A stretch of 64,000 bases of DNA from Rhodospirillales bacterium (GTDB lineage: Bacteria > Pseudomonadota > Alphaproteobacteria > Rhodospirillales > UBA2165): NCBI GenBank assembly GCA_012960465.1, contig DUBF01000069.1:1-64000 (forward strand), written 5' to 3'. Numbering within the stretch: position 1 is the first letter of the stretch; the number at the start of each line of letters is the position of its first letter. Positions 53,955 through 63,202 of this stretch are shown piece after piece. The notes beneath the pieces are model-generated. The model was given only the letters and a program-made list of their open reading frames with translations. It ran no database searches and was not told the DNA's origin. The translations under genes were made by a program, and so were the position numbers.

Positions 53955-54956
53955 ATGACTGCTAATCAAACGTTGCTAGTAGCGACATGCGGACAAGGTA
54001 TTCTTAAAACTACCGATAAAGGAAAGACTTGGACCCGGCTGCCTATCTTTCAAGACATTGAATACGACGATATCGTTCGGACACTAGATATTCACCCAAC
54101 AGAGCCGGCTACAATATTTGCGGGCTTCCAGCATGGCGTCGCGAAGTCCGTCGACGCCGGGCAGACATGGCATCGACTTTCATCATTTATAGACAACTAC
54201 GCCATTTGGAAACTTGTTGTTGATCCGCAAAATCCCGATAATATTTATGTGGGCACGGGCGCACCAACGCGGGCAATTGCAGCAAGGTCAAGAGATGGCG
54301 GAAAAACTTTTGAGCGTTTATCTCTTTCATTTCCAGAACATTGTGCTGGTGTCTCCAAACCCCGCCTTTTAGCGATGGCTATAGATCCCGAGGAACCTAA
54401 TAATATATGGGCTGGCGTGGAAGAAGGGGGGCTCTATCATAGCCAGGATAGCGGCGATAGCTGGCGACGCATTGATACCGAAATAAAGGGGAAAGATGCA
54501 ATGAATAGTGATATTCACGATATAGTGGTCGTCCCAGGCTCACCCAAACGTATTATCGTATCAACCGTTATAGCGGTGCATATCTCAGAGGATAATGGGG
54601 AAACGTGGAATTGCACTATCGCTAAAGAGCAGTTTGGCTATCGTTATTCGAGGAACGTAGCCACAATAAAAGATGGAACGGGCACTTTACTTCATGCTGT
54701 TTCAGATAGTACGCCTGGTACCATTGGCTTGGTTCATCGTTCTACGGATGGCGGTAAAAACTGGAAAGCTGTAGATCTAGAAACCAAACCCAAATCCTGC
54801 CCTTGGGCGTTCGGCCTTAACCCAAAAGACCCTAAACATGTTTTAATGGGCACAAAGTTCGGCGAATTATACGAAAGTAAGGACGCAGGTCAGACATTTA
54901 AGAAACACTGGCGTGAGTTTAGTGAAATCTGTGCTCTCGCTTGGGTTCCTGTATAG
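53955..54956 (+). CDS. Asp-box (BNR-repeat) beta-propeller protein
   Basis: The 333-residue protein has no signal peptide and contains seven Asp-box-like repeats: TTDKGKTW, SVDAGQTW, SRDGGKTF, SQDSGDSW, SEDNGETW, STDGGKNW and SKDAGQTF, spaced about 40-60 residues apart. This predicts a seven-bladed propeller like the sialidase/VPS10-type repeats. No sialidase catalytic residues are evident, so it may be a scaffold, binding protein or lactonase-like enzyme. It lies between the SDR and VOC genes of the same operon. Confidence 0.8.
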   Translation: MTANQTLLVATCGQGILKTTDKGKTWTRLPIFQDIEYDDIVRTLDIHPTEPATIFAGFQHGVAKSVDAGQTWHRLSSFIDNYAIWKLVVDPQNPDNIYVGTGAPTRAIAARSRDGGKTFERLSLSFPEHCAGVSKPRLLAMAIDPEEPNNIWAGVEEGGLYHSQDSGDSWRRIDTEIKGKDAMNSDIHDIVVVPGSPKRIIVSTVIAVHISEDNGETWNCTIAKEQFGYRYSRNVATIKDGTGTLLHAVSDSTPGTIGLVHRSTDGGKNWKAVDLETKPKSCPWAFGLNPKDPKHVLMGTKFGELYESKDAGQTFKKHWREFSEICALAWVPV

Positions 54957-55042
54957 AAATCTTATCGAAAGTTCGAATAAAATAGTCATCAAATAATAAT
55001 ATATGGGTGTTAAAAAAATAACGGTCTGGAAAGGATGATATT

Positions 55043-55522
55043 ATGGCTAACATGGAATTAAATGCACCGCCAAATTATCGTGGTCTTGCTCATATCGCGC
55101 TTGTGGTGACTGACCCGGAAAAATCAGCGGATTGGTACGAAGATGTTTTAGGCCTAAAATGCGTCGTCCGTGCGGCAACTGGCTGTTTCATGTCTTTCGC
55201 AGGAAGGCATCATGATATTGCATTAATTAAAGCGCGGGCTGAACATGTACCCTGGTCTGTTGGCCTTCATCATGTTTCTATGCAAATCGAAGGAGGCACC
55301 GAGGAAATTAAACGCCTTCATTCACGGTTAATAAGTAAAGGAGTGCAAATTGACAGGGTTGTTGATCATTCCGTTGGTTGGGGTCTTTACTTCTATGATC
55401 CGGATGGCAATCGGCTCGAATTCTTTTATGAGCGCCCTAACTTAAGTCTGGAAGAGGGCCAAAAAATATTTCGCGAGGCAGAAGCCCCCTCAAGGTCAAT
55501 TGATATCTCCGAATTAGGATAA
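55043..55522 (+). CDS. VOC (glyoxalase/extradiol dioxygenase-like) protein
   Basis: This 159-residue VOC-fold protein has metal ligands His17 (GLAHIALVV), His76 or His77 (GLHHVSMQ) and Glu126 (DGNRLEFFYE), in the expected H-H-E arrangement. Members include extradiol dioxygenases, glyoxalases and epimerases. It is in a monooxygenase/SDR cluster, so ring cleavage or detoxification is plausible, but the protein has only one VOC module. Confidence 0.82.
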   Translation: MANMELNAPPNYRGLAHIALVVTDPEKSADWYEDVLGLKCVVRAATGCFMSFAGRHHDIALIKARAEHVPWSVGLHHVSMQIEGGTEEIKRLHSRLISKGVQIDRVVDHSVGWGLYFYDPDGNRLEFFYERPNLSLEEGQKIFREAEAPSRSIDISELG

Positions 55523-55537
55523 ATATTAGAGTATATC

Positions 55538-56317
55538 ATGGTTCTTGAACTACTATTTCTCTTCATAGCCGGGTTCCTTGGGGGCACACTTAATTCTATT
55601 GCAGGCGGTGGAACATTCATTACATTCCCAGCTCTCTTATTTGTAGGCGTGCCGCCAATTATTGCAAATGCCACGAATACATTTGCATCATGCTCTGGCT
55701 ATGTCAGCGGCACTTACGCATTTCGCGATGATCTTCAATCGTATAAAAGCGAATTACCTAAGTTTATAATTTTGAGTTTTTTAGGTGGGATTTTAGGGGC
55801 CTGGTTACTGCTCCAAACCCCCGAACGCATTTTTAACGGAATAATTCCCTGGTTAATGTTAATCGCTACATTTATTTTTGCTTATGGAACAAAAATAAAT
55901 GAACTACTTGGACAATTAGCTGATAAAAACAAACATATTTCTATCATCGGTAAGATTGTTAAGCCTCTTTTGCTGTTGCTCGTATGTTTTTATGGCGGTT
56001 TTTTCAATGCCGGGCTTGGAATTATTTGTTTAAGTTATCTCGCACTTTGTGGTTATACAGATATCAATGCCATGAACGGCTTAAAACTTCTAATTTCATC
56101 TTGTGTCTCTGTCGTAGCAATCGGTTTGTTTGCCTATAATGGGTCAATTGCCTGGAGCCAAGGCACCGCCGTTCTCATTGGAACTCTGACAGGAGGTTAT
56201 CTAGCAGCTAGAATTTCGCGCTATCTCCCACAAAGTTATATAAAAACTTTTGTTATTTTGATCGGTATTTTCGTTACATTATACTTTTTTTATAACTTCT
56301 ACTGGCCGAAAACCTAA
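55538..56317 (+). CDS. TSUP (TauE/SafE) family membrane exporter
   Basis: This 259-residue membrane protein has about eight helices and the family motif GGTLNSIAGGGTFITFPALL in the N-terminal repeat. It probably exports a small organic or sulfur anion. It is distinct from the TSUP protein at 193 and follows the VOC gene by 15 nt, so it is part of that operon. Confidence 0.87.
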   Translation: MVLELLFLFIAGFLGGTLNSIAGGGTFITFPALLFVGVPPIIANATNTFASCSGYVSGTYAFRDDLQSYKSELPKFIILSFLGGILGAWLLLQTPERIFNGIIPWLMLIATFIFAYGTKINELLGQLADKNKHISIIGKIVKPLLLLLVCFYGGFFNAGLGIICLSYLALCGYTDINAMNGLKLLISSCVSVVAIGLFAYNGSIAWSQGTAVLIGTLTGGYLAARISRYLPQSYIKTFVILIGIFVTLYFFYNFYWPKT

Positions 56318-56450
56318 AAAATCTCGATTTCCTTGAGTTTTCTTCTAAGTTGTTCAAGTCTTTTATCCCAGCGCACTTGCTTTTCAAATCTGGCGACAGC
56401 TTGCGCAACATCATCTTTTTAAATTACTTTCACCAAACGCCCATATTTGT
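56314..56450 (-). pseudogene. Possible ribosomal protein bS21-like remnant
   Basis: On the minus strand the frame reads NKYGRLVKVI, then an in-frame TAA, then KDDVAQAVARFEKQVRW and DKRLEQLRRKLKEIEIF to a stop at 56314-56316, against the TSUP stop codon. The VKVI-KDDVAQAVARFEK pattern resembles the start of bS21 (Val-rich strand then a DV-A-RFK helix), followed by a shortened basic tail. With an in-frame stop it cannot be an intact protein. Recognition is from memory and the match is short. Confidence 0.4.
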
Positions 56451-56484
56451 TAGAAAAATATACTAGAAAAGGAATGATATTTTT

Positions 56485-57492
56485 ATGGCCGCTATCTCTT
56501 TTCCACTTGAGGAAATTTATCAACTTATTAAATCGGTTATGCTATCCAATGGATGTGATGAGCCTAACGCTGTAGCGCTTGCTGATATCATGACGCGAGC
56601 TGAGCGGGATGGATCACATTCACATGGGCTATTTCGTGTGCCAGGTTATGTCAAAGCGTTACGGAGTGGAAAAGTTGATGGCAAAGCTAAACCGAAAGTT
56701 GAAAAAATAACTCCTGCAATTATCAAAGTAAATGGACATGGTTGTTTTGCTCCAATCGCTCAATCAGTTGGCCTGCCAGCGCTTGTTGAAGCAACAAAAG
56801 AGATTGGAATAGGAGCACTGACATTAACTGGTATACACCATTTTGCAGCGTTATGGCCCGAGACAGAATATCTCGCTGATAATGGGCTTGTTGGTATTGC
56901 CTGCACCGCCTACATGCCTTCCGTGGCACCGGCAGGATCAAAAACCGCACTATTTGGAACAAACCCTATCTCCTTTGCTTGGCCTCGCCCAGGAGGAACT
57001 CCCATTGTATACGATATGGCAACAGCATCGATGGCTTTGGGTGATGTTCAAATAGCTCTTCGAGATGGTCGGAAGGTGCCAGAGGGAACAGGACTAAACG
57101 CCAAAGGTGAACCCTCAACAGATCCAGCTGAAATTATAAAGGGCGTCTTATTGCCATTTGGTGGCTATAAGGGCTCAGCGATTTCATTAATGGTTGAATT
57201 GCTGGCAGCAGGTTTAACCGGGGAGCAATTTAGCTATGAAGCAAAAGAGAATGATAATGGTGACGGTGGGCCACCCCGTGGAGGGGAGATTGTTCTTAGC
57301 ATGTCGCCAGATATTATTGCTGGATCTGAATGGCAACAACACGTAGAAAAATTTGCTAATAAAATGTCAGCTATGGAGGGAGTGCGTTTGCCGGGTGCTC
57401 GACGTCATAAAAATCGTCTTGATATAGGAACTAGGAAAATAGATTCCGCTCTTCTCAAAACAATCCGTGAGCTTGGTACTAGTAACACTTAG
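56485..57492 (+). CDS. LDH2/MDH2-family NAD(P)-dependent dehydrogenase
   Basis: This 335-residue Ldh_2 protein has RDGSHSHGLFRVPGYVKAL with the catalytic His, TGIHHFAALWPETEYLAD and PFGGYKGSAISLMVELL. Members interconvert 2-hydroxy and 2-oxo acids or cyclic imino acids. It is the last gene of the cluster that starts with the HpaB-like enzyme, after a 167-nt gap, and only distantly resembles the LDH2 protein at 21777. Confidence 0.86.
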   Translation: MAAISFPLEEIYQLIKSVMLSNGCDEPNAVALADIMTRAERDGSHSHGLFRVPGYVKALRSGKVDGKAKPKVEKITPAIIKVNGHGCFAPIAQSVGLPALVEATKEIGIGALTLTGIHHFAALWPETEYLADNGLVGIACTAYMPSVAPAGSKTALFGTNPISFAWPRPGGTPIVYDMATASMALGDVQIALRDGRKVPEGTGLNAKGEPSTDPAEIIKGVLLPFGGYKGSAISLMVELLAAGLTGEQFSYEAKENDNGDGGPPRGGEIVLSMSPDIIAGSEWQQHVEKFANKMSAMEGVRLPGARRHKNRLDIGTRKIDSALLKTIRELGTSNT

Positions 57493-57533
57493 AAAACTGA
57501 AGGCAAAATAGTGGCTTGAAATAGTATTGTGCG

Positions 57534-58190
57534 TCAATCATCATCAATTGAATTTGCCCCAGCCCCTGTGGAACGGGATTGCTCTGTCGATGGTGCATAA
57601 GTTTTACCAGCAAACGTGTTGAACACATTAATGCAACCGCCATAACAATCAGGTAATCTTAAAGGTGGTCCTTTAAGCTCAAAATTAGGCGGCGCCTTAC
57701 TAACAGGCCTAATGAAACACTCGGCTTCATCCAATAATAAGGCGTTGGAAAAATCTAAATATGATAGTAATTTTTCCTTCCCTAAAGCAACTGAAATAAA
57801 AAAATTCCCTACATAAAGTCCATACCCTTCTGGCGCACTTGTTGAAACAAATGGAAGCAAAAGTAAAGGTTGCCGTATAAGTCCCAGAGACCCCTCAGTA
57901 TTTACACTTGTTGGAATTTTGATCGCCCCGTCAGAAATGGCCGTTCCAATGATAAAGGGACAATATGGAATAGTGTTGTCTTCGTATAGTATTCCTGTCC
58001 ATTTTGGGAATAATGAATTTTGTAACTGATACCAGCTAAGGTAGCGACATAAAGCTGATACGCCGGGTAGACCGCGAGCCTGAAGCCAAACTACGGCCTC
58101 ACTTGCTTCTTCTGCTAACCCCCATGTCATGCCAGCACCACGCGCAGCTTTTAAAGCTAAGGCTCCAGTTTCGCCTAATGACCAGCTCAC
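57534..58190 (-). CDS. DUF3726-family protein
   Basis: The 218-residue protein (GTG start at 58188-58190) begins MSWSLGETGALALKAARGAG, followed by WGLAEEASEAVVWLQ, the pattern of the DUF3726 family. Its function is unknown. It is 13 nt after the 570-residue gene and is the last gene of the proX-proW-proV-dipeptidase operon. There is no signal peptide or membrane segment. Confidence 0.78.
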   Translation of the reverse strand: MSWSLGETGALALKAARGAGMTWGLAEEASEAVVWLQARGLPGVSALCRYLSWYQLQNSLFPKWTGILYEDNTIPYCPFIIGTAISDGAIKIPTSVNTEGSLGLIRQPLLLLPFVSTSAPEGYGLYVGNFFISVALGKEKLLSYLDFSNALLLDEAECFIRPVSKAPPNFELKGPPLRLPDCYGGCINVFNTFAGKTYAPSTEQSRSTGAGANSIDDD

Positions 58191-58203
58191 TCTAACGGTA
58201 CTC

Positions 58204-59916
58204 CTAATCGATTAATTGTGGGAAAACCATATCATCGGGATCAAACTTTGACAGCTCATTTGGGAAAGGCATGTGCTGAAACAGATTAATGCGAAGCCAA
58301 CGGTCTGAACGTGGATCAAACTTGGTAGCTCCAAAAAATGATAGTTTACAACGCAGAAGATCAGTTGGCATCATTTCTGCTGCGATGGTATTATCTTGGA
58401 TTTCTGCATATTCCTTAGTGGCAATTGTTTGAACTCGTCGAACAATGTGTCGATGCTCTGGAAAGGATAATAAAAACTCGGCAACATTGACACATTTATG
58501 AGATTGAGAAAGATCGTGAATAAGTTTCATCGCATCATATCCTGGGGATAAGGGCTGCTCAAAATGCTCAAGTTCTTCTTCAAAACGTTCCCCCAGGCGC
58601 GGCTCTAGTTTTTCTTCGGAAATGTACCAAATACGTGCACGTGCAGCAGCAGTATCAAAATCAATACTATTGGCCCAATCGTACGTTTTACGAACTAACT
58701 CCTTTAATGCAGAAGTCGTTTGATGCCCATCTATACGATTAAGTGTCGTTTCATCAGCCGACATAGTTGATGACAAATCATCGATGAGAGCCCCATATGG
58801 CTCCATCATCAATGAGATTAATGCTTCCTGACCCTCAATTGACATTTGTGCCATACCCCACTTATAGAGGATATTCCAAGGGTACAATGTAGATCCTGAT
58901 AGTTCTAAAGATTTTTCAAGCAAAACATCAAGGTCGCCACGAAGGCACTCTACCTTTTTAATTTGATGTGGGTCGGTAACCGTCCAGTTTTTTGCGCTCA
59001 ATTTTGCACGGCGCACAAGATTTTTAAAGTTAAGCAATGTGGTCGCATTAGCTAAATCCACAGACCGCACCCTCGCAAGTGCTGTTTCTCGAGCATGAAC
59101 CCAAGAATGAATTAGGGTTGGGTGGTTAATGAGGAACGGCGCCATACCAAGTCCAGTTGCATTCCCAACTCCAAGCTTGCGACGGATCTCAGGATCTAGT
59201 TTTACGCATGTCTTTGGTGAATCAATGCGAGCCATGTGCTCAACTAAATCAACTGAAAAAGTACGAATCAACCATACGGTAAGCATTTCAGGTTGGAAAG
59301 ATCCCAAAAATTCAGAACGTCCGCCCCAGCAGTCTAAGTCTGCCGCCCCAAATTTTCCAGCACCATAGACCGCTGTCGTCCTCATCAGATAACCAACTTG
59401 ATCTATCATACTTCGGTTAGGTTGCGCTCCACTGGCGAGACATTTGCGGACATGAGAAAATAAGCGTAAAGACTTGTTTGCACGTGAGAGTACCAACTCT
59501 GTTTCAGAAATACGGCCAGCCTCTTGTAGTGGCACACTGGAACGTAATCTTATGATTTGTTCTTCATCTACCTCACCGTCAAACAATGTAAAAGTTGCGT
59601 CCCAAGCCTTAGCTATCACTCTGTCTGAACGAAGGTCATCTTTTAGATCATGTGAAAATACAATAAGGGTGTAAGTACAATCAGGTCCACGAGCACAATA
59701 GGTTGCAACTCCCACACCCTTGTTGTTTATACGCCATATGGGTTGATCAAAAGACCAGTTTTCTGTTTTTAATTTACGTAACAGAACGCGTAAAAAACTC
59801 AATCGGCTTTGATGAAAAGCGCCCATCCTATTTAGCCGCATAACCAGTTTAGATGGGCGAAGATTTACCTTAGGGGGAGGTGTATCTTGGTTATAGTTTT
59901 GAAGTGTACCCATCAT
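58204..59916 (-). CDS. Large protein of unknown function, 570 residues
   Basis: I do not recognise this protein. It is soluble-looking, with no signal peptide. Features include KGVGVATYCARGPDCTYTL, VYGAGKFGAADLDCWGGR with a Cys, and a long mixed alpha-beta region. There are few Cys but many Trp. The close spacing with the DUF3726 gene (13 nt) and its place after the betaine-type ABC transporter and M19 dipeptidase suggest it acts in the same pathway. Nothing more can be said from sequence alone. Confidence 0.7.
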   Translation of the reverse strand: MMGTLQNYNQDTPPPKVNLRPSKLVMRLNRMGAFHQSRLSFLRVLLRKLKTENWSFDQPIWRINNKGVGVATYCARGPDCTYTLIVFSHDLKDDLRSDRVIAKAWDATFTLFDGEVDEEQIIRLRSSVPLQEAGRISETELVLSRANKSLRLFSHVRKCLASGAQPNRSMIDQVGYLMRTTAVYGAGKFGAADLDCWGGRSEFLGSFQPEMLTVWLIRTFSVDLVEHMARIDSPKTCVKLDPEIRRKLGVGNATGLGMAPFLINHPTLIHSWVHARETALARVRSVDLANATTLLNFKNLVRRAKLSAKNWTVTDPHQIKKVECLRGDLDVLLEKSLELSGSTLYPWNILYKWGMAQMSIEGQEALISLMMEPYGALIDDLSSTMSADETTLNRIDGHQTTSALKELVRKTYDWANSIDFDTAAARARIWYISEEKLEPRLGERFEEELEHFEQPLSPGYDAMKLIHDLSQSHKCVNVAEFLLSFPEHRHIVRRVQTIATKEYAEIQDNTIAAEMMPTDLLRCKLSFFGATKFDPRSDRWLRINLFQHMPFPNELSKFDPDDMVFPQLID

Positions 59917-59985
59917 AACTCTCTATAATAAGACTTAGCTATTATAACTAATCTGCAACTTGAATTATATTATAAATAGGATCAT

Positions 59986-60963
59986 TCAAATTCGAGAGGT
60001 AAAACCTTTATCAAAAAAATTCAGCCAATTCTCGCCCATTATAGCAGCCACGTCTTTTTCTGAAAAGCCATGTGTTAGTAAACCTTTTTTGATATTTGGG
60101 AAGTCCCGGTTATCCTTAAACCAATCTGGCATTTCAGGAAAACCTGAATCACTAGCATTTCCTTCCCCATAATCAATCTTTTTAGTCCAACGCCCAACCC
60201 GCATCCACTCCACAACACTATCTGGATGATCCTGACAGAGATCTGAGCCTATACCAAGACTATCTACTCCAATTAAATCTGCAGTGCGCGCGATCATTTC
60301 GCAGAAGCTTGTTAAGCTACAACCTGATTTTCCTTTTAAATGATGTGGATAAAGAGAAAACCCAAGCATACCTCCAGATTGGCCGAGTGCCTGCAGAACA
60401 TTGTTTGATTTATTACGCCGTGCAGGATGCCAAAAAAATGGGTTTGCATGTGTTATTGCAATAGGTCTATTCGATATTTCTATGGCTTCAAGTGTTGAGC
60501 GCTCACCAGAGTGGCTCATATCTACGATCATTCCAACTCGGTTCATTTCAGCAATCACCTCGCGCCCCATACGTGTAACTCCAGCATCTTCTTCTTCATA
60601 ACACCCAGTGGCTAACAAGGACTGATTGTTATAAGTCAATTGCATAAACCTAGCACCAAGCATATAACAAATTTCTACCAGACCTATATCATCTTCAATA
60701 GGAGATGGGTTTTGAAATCCGAAGAAAATAGCTGTACGTCCTTCACGGCGCGCACGACGAACATCATCACCTGAGCGGCCGTGAAAAATCAGTTCAGGAA
60801 AAGATTCAAAATGACGGTTCCAGTCTTCAATATTCGCCACCATTTCCCTGAACACTTCATGATAAGAAATGGTGACATGAACAGCATCCAAACCACCTTC
60901 ACGCATTTGCAAGAAAATTTTTTCCGACCAATTTGCAAACTGTAAATTGTCAATACAGTGCAT
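59986..60963 (-). CDS. M19 (membrane dipeptidase-like) family protein
   Basis: This 325-residue protein of the renal dipeptidase (M19) amidohydrolase fold has VEICYMLGARFMQLTYNN, the metal-ligand His residues of DMSHSG and ITHANPF, and GIGSDL. The usual N-terminal HxD motif is replaced by MHCIDNLQFANW, as in a natural subgroup that lacks this pair. Related M19 proteins occur beside dimethylglycine dehydrogenase genes in pseudomonads. It starts 33 nt after proV ends, so a role with an imported quaternary amine is likely. Peptide hydrolysis is doubtful. Confidence 0.83.
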   Translation of the reverse strand: MHCIDNLQFANWSEKIFLQMREGGLDAVHVTISYHEVFREMVANIEDWNRHFESFPELIFHGRSGDDVRRARREGRTAIFFGFQNPSPIEDDIGLVEICYMLGARFMQLTYNNQSLLATGCYEEEDAGVTRMGREVIAEMNRVGMIVDMSHSGERSTLEAIEISNRPIAITHANPFFWHPARRNKSNNVLQALGQSGGMLGFSLYPHHLKGKSGCSLTSFCEMIARTADLIGVDSLGIGSDLCQDHPDSVVEWMRVGRWTKKIDYGEGNASDSGFPEMPDWFKDNRDFPNIKKGLLTHGFSEKDVAAIMGENWLNFFDKGFTSRI

Positions 60964-60995
60964 AACTGCAACCTCTTAAGGTATCAGTCAGCGTT

Positions 60996-62042
60996 TCACT
61001 TGTGCTGAATATCATAACGGACAAGAGCTTGAAAAACTTCCTGCATGCTGATTGTTCCAATCGTATTACCCCCATCTTCGACTTCATAACTACGGCTAGT
61101 ATCACCTTCAGCTATTGCAATTAATGTTTCTAGTGAAATGTTTGCATTAATACTTCCATGGCTAACTTTTCTTCTGCTACCCTCTTCCATTACTGAGCGA
61201 ATTTTTAGTACCCTCGCTCGGTTGATATCACTAACAAATTCTTCAATATATGGATCACTAGGTTTTAATAGAATATGTTGTGGCTCACCCTGTTGTACTA
61301 CAAATCCATCTTTAAGAATAACAAGATGATCCGCCAACTTAAGTGCTTCATCAAGGTCATGGGTAATATGAATAATGGTCTTATGCAAATCTTGCTGAAG
61401 TTGAAGGAGCAAGTCCTGCATAGAAGTTCTTATAAGTGGATCAAGTGCTGAGAATGCCTCATCCATCAGCATAATCTCAGCATTTGAAGTCAGTGCACGG
61501 GCCAGCCCAACCCTCTGTTGCATTCCACCGGACAACTGATGTGGGTAGGCTTGTTCACTACCTTCTAAATCAACTCGCTTTAACCATCGTAAACCATTTT
61601 CGGTTGCCTTCTCTAGATTTTCGCCACGAACAATGGGTGCCATTAACGTATTTTCTAAGACTGTTTGGTGGGGCATTAAAGCAAATTTTTGAAAGACCAT
61701 GGACATACGATTTTGACGTAACTGCCGAAGCTCGTAATCCCCATAATCCATTATATCATTACCATCCATGAGTATTTTACCAGAGGTTGGCTCAATTAAT
61801 CTATTCATATGCCGAACCAAAGTAGATTTCCCAGATCCTGAAAGGCCCATGATTACAGTGATTAAACCATCAAAAATATCTATATTAATATTGTTTAATG
61901 CCAATACATGGCCCGAACTTTTTTGCAACTCAGCTTTGTCGATACCATCATAAAGAAGTGGTAAAATATTAACTGGATCTTCTCCAAATACCTTGAAGAG
62001 CTTACGAATTGAAATTTTTACGTTGGGGCTTGTGGTTTTCAC
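60996..62042 (-). CDS. proV: Glycine-betaine/proline-type ABC transporter ATP-binding protein
   Basis: This 348-residue ATPase has Walker A GLSGSGKST, signature LSGGMQQRVGLARAL, Walker B IMLMDEAFSALDP and a short C-terminal regulatory region. The N-terminal IRKLFKVFGEDP is typical of ProV/OpuAA. It lies 15 nt after the permease gene. It energises uptake of a quaternary amine such as glycine betaine, choline or carnitine. Confidence 0.92.
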   Translation of the reverse strand: MKTTSPNVKISIRKLFKVFGEDPVNILPLLYDGIDKAELQKSSGHVLALNNINIDIFDGLITVIMGLSGSGKSTLVRHMNRLIEPTSGKILMDGNDIMDYGDYELRQLRQNRMSMVFQKFALMPHQTVLENTLMAPIVRGENLEKATENGLRWLKRVDLEGSEQAYPHQLSGGMQQRVGLARALTSNAEIMLMDEAFSALDPLIRTSMQDLLLQLQQDLHKTIIHITHDLDEALKLADHLVILKDGFVVQQGEPQHILLKPSDPYIEEFVSDINRARVLKIRSVMEEGSRRKVSHGSINANISLETLIAIAEGDTSRSYEVEDGGNTIGTISMQEVFQALVRYDIQHK

Positions 62043-62057
62043 AAAAAAATCCAGTTA

Positions 62058-63071
62058 TTATATTTTTCGAGATTCATCAATTCTGGCTAATGCTGTTTTT
62101 GAAATACGGTCAAGGATAACTGCCAAGACTACGATACCAAAGCCAGCAACAAATCCAACTCCTAGGCGTAAATTATTGATGCCATCAAGGACTAAAGTGC
62201 CAAGACCTGGCGCGGACACTAATGATGCAATTACTACCATAGCTAAACTCATCATTATAGTTTGGTTCACCCCAGCCATAATATTTGGTAATGCCAATGG
62301 AATCTCAACATTTACGAGCCGTTGGCGTGCCGTCATACCATATGCATCTGCTGCTTCTATGAGGTTCTTGTCGACCAAGCGAATTCCTAGATTGGTGAGT
62401 CGAATAACAGGAACAATTGAATAAAACATTATAGCAAGCCCATATAGTTTTGGCTCAGTGATTTTGAAAAGAAAGATCAATGGGATAAGGTAAACAAATG
62501 TTGGCAGTGTTTGAAGCATATCAAGCACCGGAGTAATCATACGCTGAGCAGAGTCGTTTTTTGACATAAGTATACCAATTGGTATACCGATTAAAGTACA
62601 CAAAACTGTACAGACAAAAATAATTGAGAGGGTCTGAATTGCATATGTGTAATGGTCAATAAACAAGAAAAAAACAAAACAAATTGCCACTAGAAAAGTA
62701 ATCCGTGAAGACTTTGTAACAAATTGAGTAATAAGAAGAATAAGTGGTACGAGAGCCCACCATGGCATCGTAGTAAAAAACAGTAGCGTATAATCTAGCG
62801 CCCATGATAAAGGCTGAGTTAACGGGTCTAGAACCAACCTTAAGGATGGTCTCACTGCAAGAAATCCCGTTTCAAGGGAAGCAGTCAGGTCACGCGTTTG
62901 TGGTATTGCTGAGCATGCTTTGTGAAGGTTATCTAAAGATGGAAAAGGTAGCTCCCACCATTCTATTTTATCACCCCTCAACTGGCTCAATGACATAAGC
63001 GAATTGGCTTGACTTTCATCACACCATTCGCGGAGCCCCAAGCTGTCAAAAATATTTTCATAGGACAGCAT
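62058..63071 (-). CDS. proW: Glycine-betaine/proline-type ABC transporter permease
   Basis: This 337-residue inner-membrane permease of the ProW/OpuAB family has the region GIPIGILMSKNDSAQRMITP, then LDMLQTLPTFVYLIPLI, and the EAA loop with EAADAYGMTARQRLVNVEIP. The periplasmic N-terminal extension is short. It is the permease partner of the adjacent ProV- and ProX-like proteins. Confidence 0.92.
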   Translation of the reverse strand: MLSYENIFDSLGLREWCDESQANSLMSLSQLRGDKIEWWELPFPSLDNLHKACSAIPQTRDLTASLETGFLAVRPSLRLVLDPLTQPLSWALDYTLLFFTTMPWWALVPLILLITQFVTKSSRITFLVAICFVFFLFIDHYTYAIQTLSIIFVCTVLCTLIGIPIGILMSKNDSAQRMITPVLDMLQTLPTFVYLIPLIFLFKITEPKLYGLAIMFYSIVPVIRLTNLGIRLVDKNLIEAADAYGMTARQRLVNVEIPLALPNIMAGVNQTIMMSLAMVVIASLVSAPGLGTLVLDGINNLRLGVGFVAGFGIVVLAVILDRISKTALARIDESRKI

Positions 63072-63116
63072 AATTGATTACCTGATTGATTTTATCCTTT
63101 AAATAGCTTTAAAAGA

Positions 63117-63148
63117 GCTGGGTCATAACCAATCGTTTATGACCCAGC
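63117..63148 (-). terminator. Hairpin between proX and proW
   Basis: GCTGGGTCATAA (63117-63128) and TTATGACCCAGC (63137-63148) form a perfect 12-bp stem with an 8-nt loop. On the transcribed (minus) strand TCTTTTAAAG follows, a short T-run. It lies between the binding-protein and permease genes and probably attenuates transcription so that ProX is made in excess. Confidence 0.65.
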
Positions 63149-63202
63149 ATTTATTATGAATAGTCTGGCAGAACCAAACTACAAATAGTGAGACTAAAGC
63201 TT

